A stretch of DNA of 64,000 bases, taken from NCBI RefSeq assembly GCF_022370635.2, contig NZ_CP092362.2:4216001-4280000 (forward strand), given 5' to 3'. How positions within the stretch are numbered: position 1 is the stretch's first letter; each line of letters begins with the position of its first letter. Origin of the DNA: Mycolicibacterium crocinum. GTDB taxonomy: Bacteria > Actinomycetota > Actinomycetes > Mycobacteriales > Mycobacteriaceae. The position numbers and the translations under genes were made by a program. Positions 1-8,553 of this stretch are shown here, one piece after another. Under the pieces are notes generated by a model. It was not told the origin of the DNA. It saw only the letters and a program-made list of their open reading frames with translations, and ran no database searches.

Positions 1-313
1 GCTTCTCGGCGGTCAGCCCGGTCATCGGGTAGAAGACGTGGGCGTAGTGGGTGGCGCCCTTCTCGAGTGCCCAGTCCTTCATCGCCGCGGCGACCGAATC
101 GGCGACCGACGGGTCCAGCTTCTCGCCCTTCTCGATCGTGGCGACCACCGACTTGTAGACCGACTTGGGCAGACGCGCCTGCATTTCGGCCTTGGTGAAC
201 ACGTTCGATCCGAAGATCTCGCCCGGCGCCTCGCCGGGGACGAAGCTGACGGCCGGAGGCTCGTAGGCCTCGACATTGACGATCGCCTGGAGTCGCGCCG
301 CGTTTCCGCTCAA
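1..313 (-). CDS. glnN: Type III glutamine synthetase (GSIII), 5' part only
   Basis: Only the first 104 codons lie in the window; the gene continues beyond base 1. The product should make glutamine from glutamate, ammonia and ATP. The readable N-terminus contains FGSNVF, then RLPKSVYKS, then AMKDWALEKGATHYAHVF and YPMTGLTAEK. These match the conserved N-terminal region of the GSIII family (GlnN type, about 700 residues), not the GSI family of GlnA. I chose the TTG at 313 because a GAGGAAAG ribosome site sits just upstream and the reading frame then begins MSGNAARLQ. No ATG in this frame fits better. A GSIII would be an extra enzyme beside the usual mycobacterial GlnA1. The catalytic core lies outside the window. 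Confidence 0.85.
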   Translation of the reverse strand, partial: MSGNAARLQAIVNVEAYEPPAVSFVPGEAPGEIFGSNVFTKAEMQARLPKSVYKSVVATIEKGEKLDPSVADSVAAAMKDWALEKGATHYAHVFYPMTGLTAEK

Positions 314-615
314 CTGACTTTCCTCTTCCACCCAAGATGCCCGCGTCTGGTGTGCGGGCATGTGACCGGCCCACGCTAGGTCGCTTGCATGCCGACCTCG
401 TTACGCCTGCGTCAACGTCAGAATGCGCTGCTGATCGGGAACAAGTTCCCGCAAAGTCATTTTGAGCAAATAAATGGCAATTGCCGATTGCATCTCTGCA
501 TGTAAATACACGGAAATGCAACATAAATTTAAAGTGTCATTTCACGCCAGCAAGGATCTGGCGGTCGTATAACCGGAGTTACGAGGTATCGATTTCAACT
601 TCTTTGGGGGCACTT
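314..615. other. Intergenic region, AT-rich, between divergent glnN and a secreted-protein gene
   Basis: This 302-base gap separates two divergently transcribed genes and must hold both promoters. Its second half (about 455-560) is clearly richer in A and T than the flanking genes. It also holds a perfect 16-base palindrome at 436-451. I see no open frame with a ribosome site; the frame that extends the downstream gene upstream to 481 has no ribosome site and no signal-peptide character. Confidence 0.6.
436..451. promoter_or_regulatory. Perfect palindrome, candidate operator
   Basis: The sequence is CGGGAACAAGTTCCCG, two 7-base arms around AA. It lies 122 bases from the glnN start and 165 bases from the start of the secreted-protein gene. 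Such a short perfect palindrome between divergent genes is typical of a dimeric repressor site. It resembles a LexA box only loosely, since the spacer is two bases rather than four, so I do not assign a regulator. Confidence 0.4.
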
Positions 616-1572
616 ATGTTCGCTTCATCTGTCATCGCACCCGTTGCCCTATTCGCCGTCGTCGCAGCGTCGACACCGTCACTCGCGCCAGGAATTTCGC
701 CAGCAGCCTCCCCCGCGCCGCTGCGGACGAGCCTGTCCCAAATGCCGACCGTGGAGAGCGGCGACTGGAATATAGCCCTGCGACCCTCGGCGGCCGCCGT
801 CTCCGCCGGTTCGCTGCCCTTCGGCCTGCCACAGGTTCTGGCGATCATGACCGCGCTGGCCGCGTTCAACCCGGATGCCGCCGCCACCATGCAGTTCATT
901 AATACGGAACTGCTCGACGAATTGGCCCAGGGCACGCCACTCGGCGAGGCCATGGTCAACGTCAGCCTTCTGCTGTCTCCGCCGATGGGCAGCGGGGATC
1001 TGAACCTACCGGTGGACGCGGTTCTGAATCAGATCGGTCCGATGTTGGCGTTGGCGCCCACCGTGATCGGCGGTGCGATGACCGTGCTCGCGGCCATTCC
1101 CGAGGCGGTGATACCGGTGGCGGCGGCAGTGGTGGTCGCCGTCTTCAACTCCGCTGCTGCAGTCGGTTCGGACAAGTTCCTTAGTGTCGTCGAGACCGGC
1201 CTCTACAACGTCATGAACGCCGCCGCCAAGGGAATTGCCACGATCGTCACGGTGGTCCAGAACGTGCTGCACGACATCGCGGCCCTGGTGCCCGGCAGGT
1301 CTGCCGCTCGAATCGCGATCCCCGCCGCGGCCGAGGGCCCGAGCACGCCGGATGGTATTCCGGCATCAGACAAATCAGCCAGGGCCGGCATCAAGACGAA
1401 CCGTGCCGCCGCGGCTGCACCGGCACGAGGCGTCGCCGGCCCACGACCGAGGCACTCAACTTCTGCATCACCCATGGCCAGCCGCACCCGGTCCACCGGT
1501 CCGACCCAACGCACGGCTAAACGCGACGCCCAACCGGCGGGCGCCAAAGGCACTGCCACGTCGGCCCGGTAG
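616..1572 (+). CDS. Secreted hydrophobic repeat-type protein, paralogue 1
   Basis: The predicted 318-residue protein has no function I recognise. It starts with a signal-like segment (MFASSVIAPVALFAVVAAS), has a central part of long Ala/Val-rich helices around residues 95-230 (for example IPEAVIPVAAAVVVAVFNS), and ends in a low-complexity, basic Ala/Pro/Arg/Thr tail. The motif order PTVIGGAMTVLAAIPEAV, then VETGLYNVMNAAAKGIATI, then VVQNVL parallels the gene at 1894-2937, so the two are tandem paralogues. I chose ATG 616, preceded by GGGGG, because it puts the signal segment at the N-terminus. Likely exported; membrane or envelope association is inference. Confidence 0.7.
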   Translation: MFASSVIAPVALFAVVAASTPSLAPGISPAASPAPLRTSLSQMPTVESGDWNIALRPSAAAVSAGSLPFGLPQVLAIMTALAAFNPDAAATMQFINTELLDELAQGTPLGEAMVNVSLLLSPPMGSGDLNLPVDAVLNQIGPMLALAPTVIGGAMTVLAAIPEAVIPVAAAVVVAVFNSAAAVGSDKFLSVVETGLYNVMNAAAKGIATIVTVVQNVLHDIAALVPGRSAARIAIPAAAEGPSTPDGIPASDKSARAGIKTNRAAAAAPARGVAGPRPRHSTSASPMASRTRSTGPTQRTAKRDAQPAGAKGTATSAR

Positions 1573-1893
1573 ACGGGCGGGCGACCCCGGCCGCACAGCC
1601 AACACACAGCAAACGAAGCGAGTCGTCCTGCACCGGGCCGCCGTCCGGATATCCACAGAACGAAGCCGTACCCGCATGCCACGGCGATGCTGCGGGGTAA
1701 TCGTCTGGGCGACAGCCTAATTCGGCGACGCAACCGAGATACCCATAGCCGAAATCCGCTGTCGACAAGCTACTTACGCACACGTCAACGACACGGGAGA
1801 AATAACGTTGCCGAAACGTCAACGCGAGCAGCAAAGCTGTTATATCGTCAGGTCGCTTCAGTTCAGTGTTCAAAGTTGTTGGGGGAAAGCACT
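1573..1893. other. Intergenic region between the two paralogues
   Basis: This 321-base stretch separates the two tandem paralogues. It holds no credible gene of its own. The last 30 bases carry a purine-rich ribosome site (GGGGGAAAG) for the downstream gene, and the stretch presumably contains that gene's promoter. The frame remains open upstream of 1894 to 1687, but that extension has no signal-peptide character. Confidence 0.5.
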
Positions 1894-2937
1894 ATGCAGG
1901 TATCTCGATTCGTCGCGCCCTTTGCCGCCGCTACCGTCGTCGCCGGAGCGGTCCCGTTCCTGCAGCCGATTCAGTCGCCGCAACTCGCTTCGATCAACTA
2001 TTCGCTCACCCGGGCGAGTAACCACTGGTTCGACGGATTCGGCGGAAACTCCGGGCAAACCTCGCCCTGGAACCACGGCGGCGACCAGGGCGGCGGAGAT
2101 TGGGGCGGCGGTGGCGATGCCGGCTGGTGGAGCGGTGACTTCTCCGGTTTCGGCGACCTCCTGAACTCTTTCTTCCAGGCCAACCCGCAGCTTCTCACCG
2201 CGATCCAGACCGCCGTGTCGACGGTGATCACTGAGCTTCAGTCCGGGGCGTCGCTGTCCCAGGTGCTGACCGACCTCGGCGGGCAACTCGCCGGAACCAT
2301 CGGCGGCGACCTGGGCACCGCGATCCAGAACGGTCTCACGGGCGTCGTTCGGGTGCTGACGATCGCTCCGACCCTGGTACAGGGCGCGCTGACCATCGCC
2401 GCCGCCGTGCCCGGCGCGTTCGCACCGGTGCTCACCGCCGTGACCGCGGCCGTCGGCAGCGTGGTGGGGGCGCTGGGCTCCGATGGGCTGAGCGCCGCCG
2501 TGGCGGCCGGCTTCCAGAACGTGGCGTCCGCCGTCGGGCAGGCGATCACCACCATCACCCCGGTGGTCCAGAAGGTGGTGACCGACATCGGCGAGGCGCT
2601 GACTGGCCTGAACCTCGGCGGCAGCACCAGCACCGCGGCGGCCGTCAAAACCACCGCCGCCAAGACTGCAGCTGTTACCAGCGTGAGCACCACCACGACG
2701 ACGGACGGCACCACCGCCACCGACGAGGCGACCGAAAGCGGCACCGTCAAGGACGGCACCGACACCGAGGCTCCCCCCACGACCAAGGGCAAGAGTCAAA
2801 CCAAGGGATCGGCGGCCGCACCGGGGAGCAGGAGGAGCCAGTCCGGTGCCGACCACTCCGCCAATGCGGGGAAGGCATCCGGCAAGCGCGACGCTGCGCG
2901 GGCCCACGGTAAAGGGGCTGCCAAGTCGGCCGGTTGA
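1894..2937 (+). CDS. Secreted hydrophobic repeat-type protein, paralogue 2
   Basis: The 347-residue product begins with a signal-like segment (MQVSRFVAPFAAATVVAGAV) and continues into a Gly/Trp/Asp-rich stretch around residues 45-85 (GGDQGGGDWGGGGDAGWW). A long Ala/Val/Thr helical region follows, then a Thr/Ser/Lys/Gly-rich tail from about residue 240. The helical core shares its segment order with the gene at 616-1572 (APTLVQGALTIAAAVPGAF versus APTVIGGAMTVLAAIPEAV), so this is a tandem duplication that has diverged in its ends. ATG 1894 follows GGGGGAAAGCACT, a good ribosome site. No catalytic motif is visible. Export is inferred. Confidence 0.78.
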   Translation: MQVSRFVAPFAAATVVAGAVPFLQPIQSPQLASINYSLTRASNHWFDGFGGNSGQTSPWNHGGDQGGGDWGGGGDAGWWSGDFSGFGDLLNSFFQANPQLLTAIQTAVSTVITELQSGASLSQVLTDLGGQLAGTIGGDLGTAIQNGLTGVVRVLTIAPTLVQGALTIAAAVPGAFAPVLTAVTAAVGSVVGALGSDGLSAAVAAGFQNVASAVGQAITTITPVVQKVVTDIGEALTGLNLGGSTSTAAAVKTTAAKTAAVTSVSTTTTTDGTTATDEATESGTVKDGTDTEAPPTTKGKSQTKGSAAAPGSRRSQSGADHSANAGKASGKRDAARAHGKGAAKSAG

Positions 2938-2973
2938 GCACTGAGGCAAGGCCCGGATAAGCACTAGGGCGAG

Positions 2974-3014
2974 GCGAGACGAACTCCGTTATCTCTCAAT
3001 GGAGTTCGTCTCGC
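2974..3014. terminator. Bidirectional hairpin terminator inside the LysR 3' end
   Basis: A perfect 14-base stem (2974-2987 with 3001-3014; left arm GCGAGACGAACTCC) surrounds a 13-base loop. The right arm encodes the last residues of the convergent LysR gene, whose stop codon lies in the loop. It can stop transcription from both sides. It lacks a long U tract, as is common in mycobacteria. Confidence 0.75.
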
Positions 3015-3937
3015 TGCGCTTGCGTCCAGAACTGGTCGACGCGGGCGGCGATGTCGATGTCCGTCGCCACCGCGACCAGCGCGCCCGCCACGATCGAGGA
3101 CGGAGCACGATCCAAGACCACCAGCCCGATCGCCGGACTCGGTCCGTGCTTGACCATCGGCCGCGCGGTAAAGCCTTGCGGCACACTCAATTGCGGCAAC
3201 CACGCGGTGCTCGCGATGGTGGCTCGTCGTTTCGTCAGGTGCGCATACAGCGCGTCGACCGAATCCGCCTCCACCACAGGGCGATAGCGGACACCTTCGA
3301 CCGCCATGTTGGCGTCCAGAATCCTGCGATTGCGCATCGTGGTCGTCAACACACAGAGCTCGAGTCCGGCAGCTTCGGCCCATGTGACGTTCGCCTTGCC
3401 CATCAACGGATCGTCGGCGGATGCCACCAGGACGTACTGCTCCCGGTAGAGCTCCACCGACCGCGTGCCCGGCGGTGCCTCGTCCAGGTAGGTCAGTCCC
3501 GCGTCGATCTCGAAGTCGGCCAGTCGCCTGGCGATCTCCCGCGACGACAGCGCCTCGATCCGCACCGAGGCCGCCGGATTGCGGTGCAGGAACTCGTCGG
3601 TGATGTATGGACTGGCCGGAACCGCCGTCGGAATCGCGCCGATCCGGGCGGTCGCCGTCAGCCGCCCCTGGATCCGCTCGAGATCGGCGAGCATCTCGTC
3701 ACGCTCGGCGATGATGCGCTGGGCCCAGGTCACCACCCGCCGCCCTTCTTCGGTGAAGCCCTCGAAGCGGCGGCCACGTTGGACGATCACGATGCCCAAA
3801 TCTCGCTCCAGCCTGCGGATTGCCACCGACAGGGTCGGTTGGCTGATGTGGCAGCGCGCGGCCGCTCGCCCGAAGTGGCGCTCCGCGGCGAGCGCCAGCA
3901 GATAGTCCAATTGCTGCAGCAGCACATCACCGGCCAT
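2996..3937 (-). CDS. LysR-family transcriptional regulator
   Basis: A 313-residue LysR-type regulator, close to the usual family length. The N-terminal winged helix-turn-helix is clear (LDYLLALAAERHFGRAAARCHISQPTLSVAIRRLERDLG, written here as two adjoining parts: LDYLLALAAERHFGR and ISQPTLSVAIRRLER). The remainder is the periplasmic-binding-like effector domain with the typical SSREIARRLADFEIDAGL segment. ATG 3937 gives the expected N-terminus MAGDVLLQQLDYL. The gene is divergent from the fdhF-like gene, with 102 bases between them holding two LysR-type inverted repeats, so it most likely controls fdhF-fdhD and itself. The inducing ligand cannot be read from the sequence. Confidence 0.88.
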   Translation of the reverse strand: MAGDVLLQQLDYLLALAAERHFGRAAARCHISQPTLSVAIRRLERDLGIVIVQRGRRFEGFTEEGRRVVTWAQRIIAERDEMLADLERIQGRLTATARIGAIPTAVPASPYITDEFLHRNPAASVRIEALSSREIARRLADFEIDAGLTYLDEAPPGTRSVELYREQYVLVASADDPLMGKANVTWAEAAGLELCVLTTTMRNRRILDANMAVEGVRYRPVVEADSVDALYAHLTKRRATIASTAWLPQLSVPQGFTARPMVKHGPSPAIGLVVLDRAPSSIVAGALVAVATDIDIAARVDQFWTQAQRDELH

Positions 3938-3947
3938 CGGTACGAAC

Positions 3948-3983
3948 GATAGACGTCGCCTATCACCGCATGTCAAATGGTGA
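3948..3983. promoter_or_regulatory. Candidate LysR operator pair between LysR gene and fdhF
   Basis: Two adjoining inverted repeats of the LysR T-N11-A kind are visible: GATAG-N7-CTATC at 3948-3964 and TCACC-N11-GGTGA at 3963-3983. They lie in the 102-base divergent gap, 11 bases from the regulator start and 57 bases from fdhF. Position and symmetry suit regulator binding; it is an inference. Confidence 0.5.
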
Positions 3984-4039
3984 TTACCAACGTGCTGCGC
4001 GCGGTGGGAGCCACGGATTACGGGGTTTAGATTGGAGCC

Positions 4040-6382
4040 ATGACCCGTGCCAAGGACGTCGATGCGGACTACGACGAGCGCGCCGTCGAGGTCACCGTCC
4101 CCAAGGACCAGGCCGCCGGGGTTGAAGCTGTCGTCGTCACCATGCAGCGCGCGCTGGAACAGATGGGCCCCGTCCGCACCGTGGCGACCCTGGCGCGGAT
4201 CAATCAGCGCCACGGCTTCGACTGCCCGGGGTGCGCCTGGCCGGAGGAACACGACAACCGCAAGCTGGCCGAGTTCTGCGAGAACGGCGCCAAGGCCGTC
4301 GCCGAGGAAGCCACCAAGCGCCGGGTGACTCCGGAGTTCTTCGCGCGGCACTCCGTGGCCGAATTGGCCGACAAACCCGAGTACTGGCTGTCCCAGCAGG
4401 GCCGGCTCACCCACCCCATGGTCCTTCGGCCGGGTGATCAGCATTACCGACCGATCGAGTGGGACGATGCCTACCGGTTGATCGCCGAGCACCTGAACGG
4501 TCTGACGTCCCCAGACGAGGCGGTGTTCTACACCTCCGGACGCACCAGCAACGAGGCCGCGTTCCTCTACCAGCTGCTGGTACGCAGTTTCGGCACCAAC
4601 AACCTGCCGGACTGCTCCAACATGTGCCACGAATCATCGGGCACCGCGCTGATCGATGCCATCGGCGTCGGCAAGGGCTCGGTGACCGTCGACGACGTCG
4701 AGCACGCCGATGTCATCGTCATCGCCGGCCAGAACCCGGGCACCAACCATCCACGTATGCTGTACGTGCTGGAGAAGGCAAAAGCCAACGGCGCCAAGAT
4801 CATTGCGGTCAACCCGCTGCCGGAAGCCGGCATGATCCGGTTCAAGGACCCGCAGAAGGTGCACGGGGTCGTCGGGCACGGTGTGCCGATCGCCGACGAG
4901 TTCGTCCAGATCCGGCTCGGCGGCGACCTCGCTCTGTTCAAGGGCTTGGGCCGGCTGCTGGTGGAAGCCGACGACCGGTCCCGCGGCAGCGTGATCGATC
5001 GTGACTTCATCGCCGCGCACTGCCACGGTTTCGACGAATACCTCGCGCACGCCCGCACCGTCGATCTCGACACCGTCACCGAAGCCACCGGGATCGCCCG
5101 CCCGCAACTGGACCGGGTTGCCGGCATGCTGGCAGCTTCCCAACGCACGATCGTGTGCTGGGCCATGGGCATCACCCAGCACACCCATGCGGTGGCCACC
5201 ATCGCCGAAATGACCAACCTGCTGTTGTTGCGCGGCATGATCGGAAAGCCCGGTGCGGGGGTATGCCCGGTGCGTGGGCATTCCAACGTTCAAGGCGACC
5301 GCACGATGGGGATCTGGGAGAAGGCGCCCGAAACGTTCCTGGCCGCCCTCGACACCCGATTCGGGATCGTCAGCCCCCGACGGCACGGGTTCGACACCGT
5401 CGACGCGATCCGGGCGATGCGCGACGGACGGGCCTCGGTGTTCTTCGCGATGGGTGGCAACTTCGCGTCGGCCACCCCGGACACCGCGGTGACCGAGGCC
5501 GCGCTGAGCACCTGCGCGCTGACGGTGCAGATTTCGACCAAGCTCAACCGCAGTCATGTGGTGCACGGCCGCACGGCGCTGATCCTGCCCACCCTGGGCC
5601 GGACCGACCGTGACCTCGTCGGTGGCCGCAAACAGGTTGTCTCCGTCGAGGATTCGATGTCGATGGTGCACCTCTCCCGGGGCAGCCTGACCCCGCCGAG
5701 CGACCAGGTTCGCAGCGAAGTCGCGATCATCTGCCAGCTGGCCCGCGCCGTGCTGGGCGCCGACCATCCCGTGCCGTGGGAGAGCCTGGCCGCCGACTAC
5801 GACACGATCCGCGACGCGATCGCGGCCGTGGTGCCCGGCTGCGCCGACTACAACACCCGGGTGCGCCAGCCTGACGGCTTCCAATTGCCGCATCCGCCAC
5901 GAGATTCCCGACAGTTCCCCACCGTCACGGGCAAGGCGAACTTCGCGGTGAACCCGATGCAGTGGGTCCCGGTGCCGCCGGGTCGCCTGGTGCTGCAAAC
6001 CTTGCGCAGCCACGACCAGTACAACACCACGATCTACGGCCTCGACGACCGCTACCGCGGGGTTAAGGGCGGACGTCGGGTGGTGTTCGTCAACCCCGCC
6101 GATATCGAGTCGCTCGGACTGGCGGCCGGTGCGCGCGTCGATCTCGTCTCGGAGTTCACCGATGGCCAGGGGCGGCTCCAGGAGCGCCGGGCCAAGGACT
6201 TCCTGGTCGTCCCCTACTCCACGCCGGTCGGCAACGCGGCGGCCTACTACCCCGAGACCAATCCCCTGGTGCCACTGGATCACGTTGCCGCCCGGTCGAA
6301 TACCCCGGCGTCGAAGGCGGTCGTTATTCGCCTCGAGCCCGGCAGTCAAGAGCCGGAAGGCGGCGCGACATGGGCCGGGTGA
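4040..6382 (+). CDS. fdhF: FdhF/YdeP family molybdopterin oxidoreductase
   Basis: A 780-residue molybdenum-cofactor enzyme of the FdhF/YdeP branch of formate-dehydrogenase-like proteins. Near the N-terminus FDCPGCAW and EFCENGAK give Cys62, Cys65 and Cys80, a cysteine set that could hold an iron-sulfur centre. The segment CSNMCHESSG puts Cys196 where the family has its conserved molybdenum-region cysteine. GQNPGTNHPRM, RGHSNVQGDRTMG and the C-terminal MopB-like domain (LVLQTLRSHDQYNTTIYG, NAAAYYPETNPLVPL) confirm the family. The gene overlaps fdhD by 13 bases, and FdhD activates exactly this class by sulfurating the cofactor. Formate is the family-based guess; YdeP-type members have poorly defined substrates, so the symbol is tentative. 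Confidence 0.85.
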   Translation: MTRAKDVDADYDERAVEVTVPKDQAAGVEAVVVTMQRALEQMGPVRTVATLARINQRHGFDCPGCAWPEEHDNRKLAEFCENGAKAVAEEATKRRVTPEFFARHSVAELADKPEYWLSQQGRLTHPMVLRPGDQHYRPIEWDDAYRLIAEHLNGLTSPDEAVFYTSGRTSNEAAFLYQLLVRSFGTNNLPDCSNMCHESSGTALIDAIGVGKGSVTVDDVEHADVIVIAGQNPGTNHPRMLYVLEKAKANGAKIIAVNPLPEAGMIRFKDPQKVHGVVGHGVPIADEFVQIRLGGDLALFKGLGRLLVEADDRSRGSVIDRDFIAAHCHGFDEYLAHARTVDLDTVTEATGIARPQLDRVAGMLAASQRTIVCWAMGITQHTHAVATIAEMTNLLLLRGMIGKPGAGVCPVRGHSNVQGDRTMGIWEKAPETFLAALDTRFGIVSPRRHGFDTVDAIRAMRDGRASVFFAMGGNFASATPDTAVTEAALSTCALTVQISTKLNRSHVVHGRTALILPTLGRTDRDLVGGRKQVVSVEDSMSMVHLSRGSLTPPSDQVRSEVAIICQLARAVLGADHPVPWESLAADYDTIRDAIAAVVPGCADYNTRVRQPDGFQLPHPPRDSRQFPTVTGKANFAVNPMQWVPVPPGRLVLQTLRSHDQYNTTIYGLDDRYRGVKGGRRVVFVNPADIESLGLAAGARVDLVSEFTDGQGRLQERRAKDFLVVPYSTPVGNAAAYYPETNPLVPLDHVAARSNTPASKAVVIRLEPGSQEPEGGATWAG

Positions 6383-7197
6383 CGTCGCGGCGACGGGCTA
6401 GTCACCTGTTCGACGGCACCGCCACCGAGCGTCCCGAAACGCTGGTCGTCGAGGAGCCACTGGAGATCCGGGTGAACGGGACACCGCTGACCGTCACCAT
6501 GCGCACACCGGGTTCCGATGTCGAACTGGCACAGGGGTTTCTGCTGACCGAGGGGGTCATCGCCCACCGCGACGATGTGCTCACCGTCCGCTACTGCCGT
6601 GGCTCGGAAACAGAAGACGGCACCAATACCTACAACGTCCTCGATGTGACGTTGCGCCCCGGCGTTCCGCTGCCGGACGTCGACGTCACCCGAAACTTCT
6701 ACACCACCTCGTCATGCGGTGTGTGCGGCAAGGCCTCGATCGATGCGGTACGGCTGACCAGCCGGCACTCCCCCGGCGACGACCCGTCGACCGTCGAGAC
6801 CGCGGCACTCACCGCGATGCCGGACCAATTGCGATTGGCGCAAAAGGTTTTCGCCAGTACCGGTGGACTGCACGGCGCTGCACTGTTCAGCATCGACGGC
6901 ACGCTGCTGGTCGTACGGGAGGACGTGGGCCGGCACAACGCCGTCGACAAGGTCATCGGCTGGGCGCTGGAAGCCAATCGCATCCCGCTGGCCGGCACCG
7001 TCCTGTTGGTCAGCGGCCGGGCGTCTTTCGAACTCACCCAGAAGGCGGTGATGGCCGGCATCCCGGTGCTGGCCGCGGTGTCCGCGCCGTCGTCGCTGGC
7101 CGTCGACCTGGCCACTCAGTCAGGGCTGACGCTGGTGGCGTTCCTGCGCGGAGACTCGATGAACGTGTACAGCCGCGCCGATCGCATCGCACGCTGA
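6370..7197 (+). CDS. fdhD: Formate dehydrogenase accessory sulfurtransferase FdhD
   Basis: FdhD moves sulfur from the IscS cysteine desulfurase to the molybdenum cofactor of formate dehydrogenase, which is needed for activity. The 275-residue product carries the diagnostic SSCGVCGKAS with Cys116 and Cys119, the LAQGFLLTEG segment near the N-terminus, and VREDVGRHNAVDKVIG in the middle. It starts inside the last 13 bases of the fdhF-like gene, so the two are translationally coupled. The GTG a few codons downstream of ATG 6370 is an alternative start. A strong hairpin follows 30 bases after the stop. Confidence 0.95.
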   Translation: MGRVTSRRRASHLFDGTATERPETLVVEEPLEIRVNGTPLTVTMRTPGSDVELAQGFLLTEGVIAHRDDVLTVRYCRGSETEDGTNTYNVLDVTLRPGVPLPDVDVTRNFYTTSSCGVCGKASIDAVRLTSRHSPGDDPSTVETAALTAMPDQLRLAQKVFASTGGLHGAALFSIDGTLLVVREDVGRHNAVDKVIGWALEANRIPLAGTVLLVSGRASFELTQKAVMAGIPVLAAVSAPSSLAVDLATQSGLTLVAFLRGDSMNVYSRADRIAR

Positions 7198-7227
7198 GCC
7201 GACCGCCGCAGCGTCAGGCACACGCGA

Positions 7228-7252
7228 AAGCCCTCGACGATGTCGAGGGCTT
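7228..7252. terminator. Hairpin terminator between convergent fdhD and clpX
   Basis: An 11-base perfect stem (AAGCCCTCGAC with GTCGAGGGCTT) around the 3-base loop GAT. It lies between the stop codons of fdhD and clpX and can serve both strands. Confidence 0.8.
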
Positions 7253-7272
7253 CAGCGTTGGCTTGGTGAGAA

Positions 7273-8553
7273 CTAGGCGGACTTGTCGCGACGCTCGGGG
7301 CGGGCCGGCTTGCGCGGCACGATCGTCGGCAGGACGTTGTCCTGCACGGTCTCCTTGGTCACCACGACCTTGGCGACGTCGTCGCGGCTGGGGATGTCGT
7401 ACATCACCGGCAGCAGGACTTCTTCCATGATCGCGCGCAGGCCACGGGCACCGGTGCCGCGGTGGATCGCCTGATCGGCGATCGCCTCGAGCGCATCCTC
7501 GGCGAACTCCAGCTCCACGCCGTCCATCTCGAACAAGCGGGTGTACTGCTTCACCAGAGCGTTCTTCGGCTGGGACAGGATCTGCACCAGCGATTCCTTG
7601 TCCAGGTTGGTCACCGACGCCACCACGGGCAGACGACCGATGAACTCGGGGATCAAGCCGAACTTGATCAGATCCTCGGGCATCACCTCGGCGAAGTGAT
7701 CCTGGGTGTCGATCTCGGCCTTGGACTTCACCTCGGCGCCGAAGCCCAGGCCGCGCTTGCCGACGCGGTCGGAGACGATCTTCTCCAGCCCGGCGAACGC
7801 ACCCGCGACGATGAACAGCACGTTGGTGGTGTCGATCTGGATGAATTCCTGATGCGGATGCTTGCGGCCGCCCTGCGGCGGGACCGAGGCCTGCGTGCCC
7901 TCGAGGATCTTCAGCAGCGCCTGCTGCACACCCTCACCGGAGACGTCGCGGGTGATCGACGGGTTCTCGCTCTTGCGGGCGATCTTGTCGACCTCGTCGA
8001 TGTAGATGATGCCGGTCTCGGCACGCTTGACGTCATAGTCGGCAGCCTGGATCAGCTTGAGCAGAATATTCTCGACGTCCTCACCGACATATCCGGCTTC
8101 GGTCAGCGCGGTGGCATCGGCGATCGCGAACGGTACGTTGAGCATCTTGGCCAGCGTCTGCGCCAGGTAGGTCTTGCCGCAGCCGGTGGGACCGAGCATC
8201 AGGATGTTGGACTTGGCCAGCTCCACCGGCTCGGAGCGGGAGTCACGATGCTTCTCGCCGGCCTGGATGCGCTTGTAGTGGTTGTAGACGGCAACGGCCA
8301 GCGTGCGCTTGGCGGTGTCCTGACCGATGACGTAGCTCTCCAGGAACTCGCGGATCTCGGCCGGCTTGGGCAGCTCATCGAGTTTGACGTCGTCGGCGTC
8401 GGCCAACTCCTCTTCGATGATCTCGTTGCAGAGGTCGATGCACTCGTCGCAGATGTAGACGCCCGGACCCGCTATGAGCTTCTTCACCTGCTTCTGGCTC
8501 TTACCGCAGAACGAGCACTTCAGCAGGTCACCGCCGTCTCCGATACGCGCCAT
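7273..8553 (-). CDS. clpX: ATP-dependent Clp protease ATP-binding subunit ClpX
   Basis: ClpX unfolds substrates with ATP and feeds them into the ClpP1P2 chamber in the cytoplasm. The 426-residue protein has the N-terminal zinc-binding domain with Cys13, Cys16, Cys35 and Cys38 (CSFC and CDEC), Walker A GPTGCGKT near residue 121, Walker B IIYIDEVDKI near 180, and the C-terminal AAA lid. Length and sequence are typical of the family. ATG 8553 is preceded by an AGTAGGA-type ribosome site. It lies downstream of clpP2 on the same strand but 383 bases away, beyond a hairpin, so it probably has its own promoter. Confidence 0.99.
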   Translation of the reverse strand: MARIGDGGDLLKCSFCGKSQKQVKKLIAGPGVYICDECIDLCNEIIEEELADADDVKLDELPKPAEIREFLESYVIGQDTAKRTLAVAVYNHYKRIQAGEKHRDSRSEPVELAKSNILMLGPTGCGKTYLAQTLAKMLNVPFAIADATALTEAGYVGEDVENILLKLIQAADYDVKRAETGIIYIDEVDKIARKSENPSITRDVSGEGVQQALLKILEGTQASVPPQGGRKHPHQEFIQIDTTNVLFIVAGAFAGLEKIVSDRVGKRGLGFGAEVKSKAEIDTQDHFAEVMPEDLIKFGLIPEFIGRLPVVASVTNLDKESLVQILSQPKNALVKQYTRLFEMDGVELEFAEDALEAIADQAIHRGTGARGLRAIMEEVLLPVMYDIPSRDDVAKVVVTKETVQDNVLPTIVPRKPARPERRDKSA

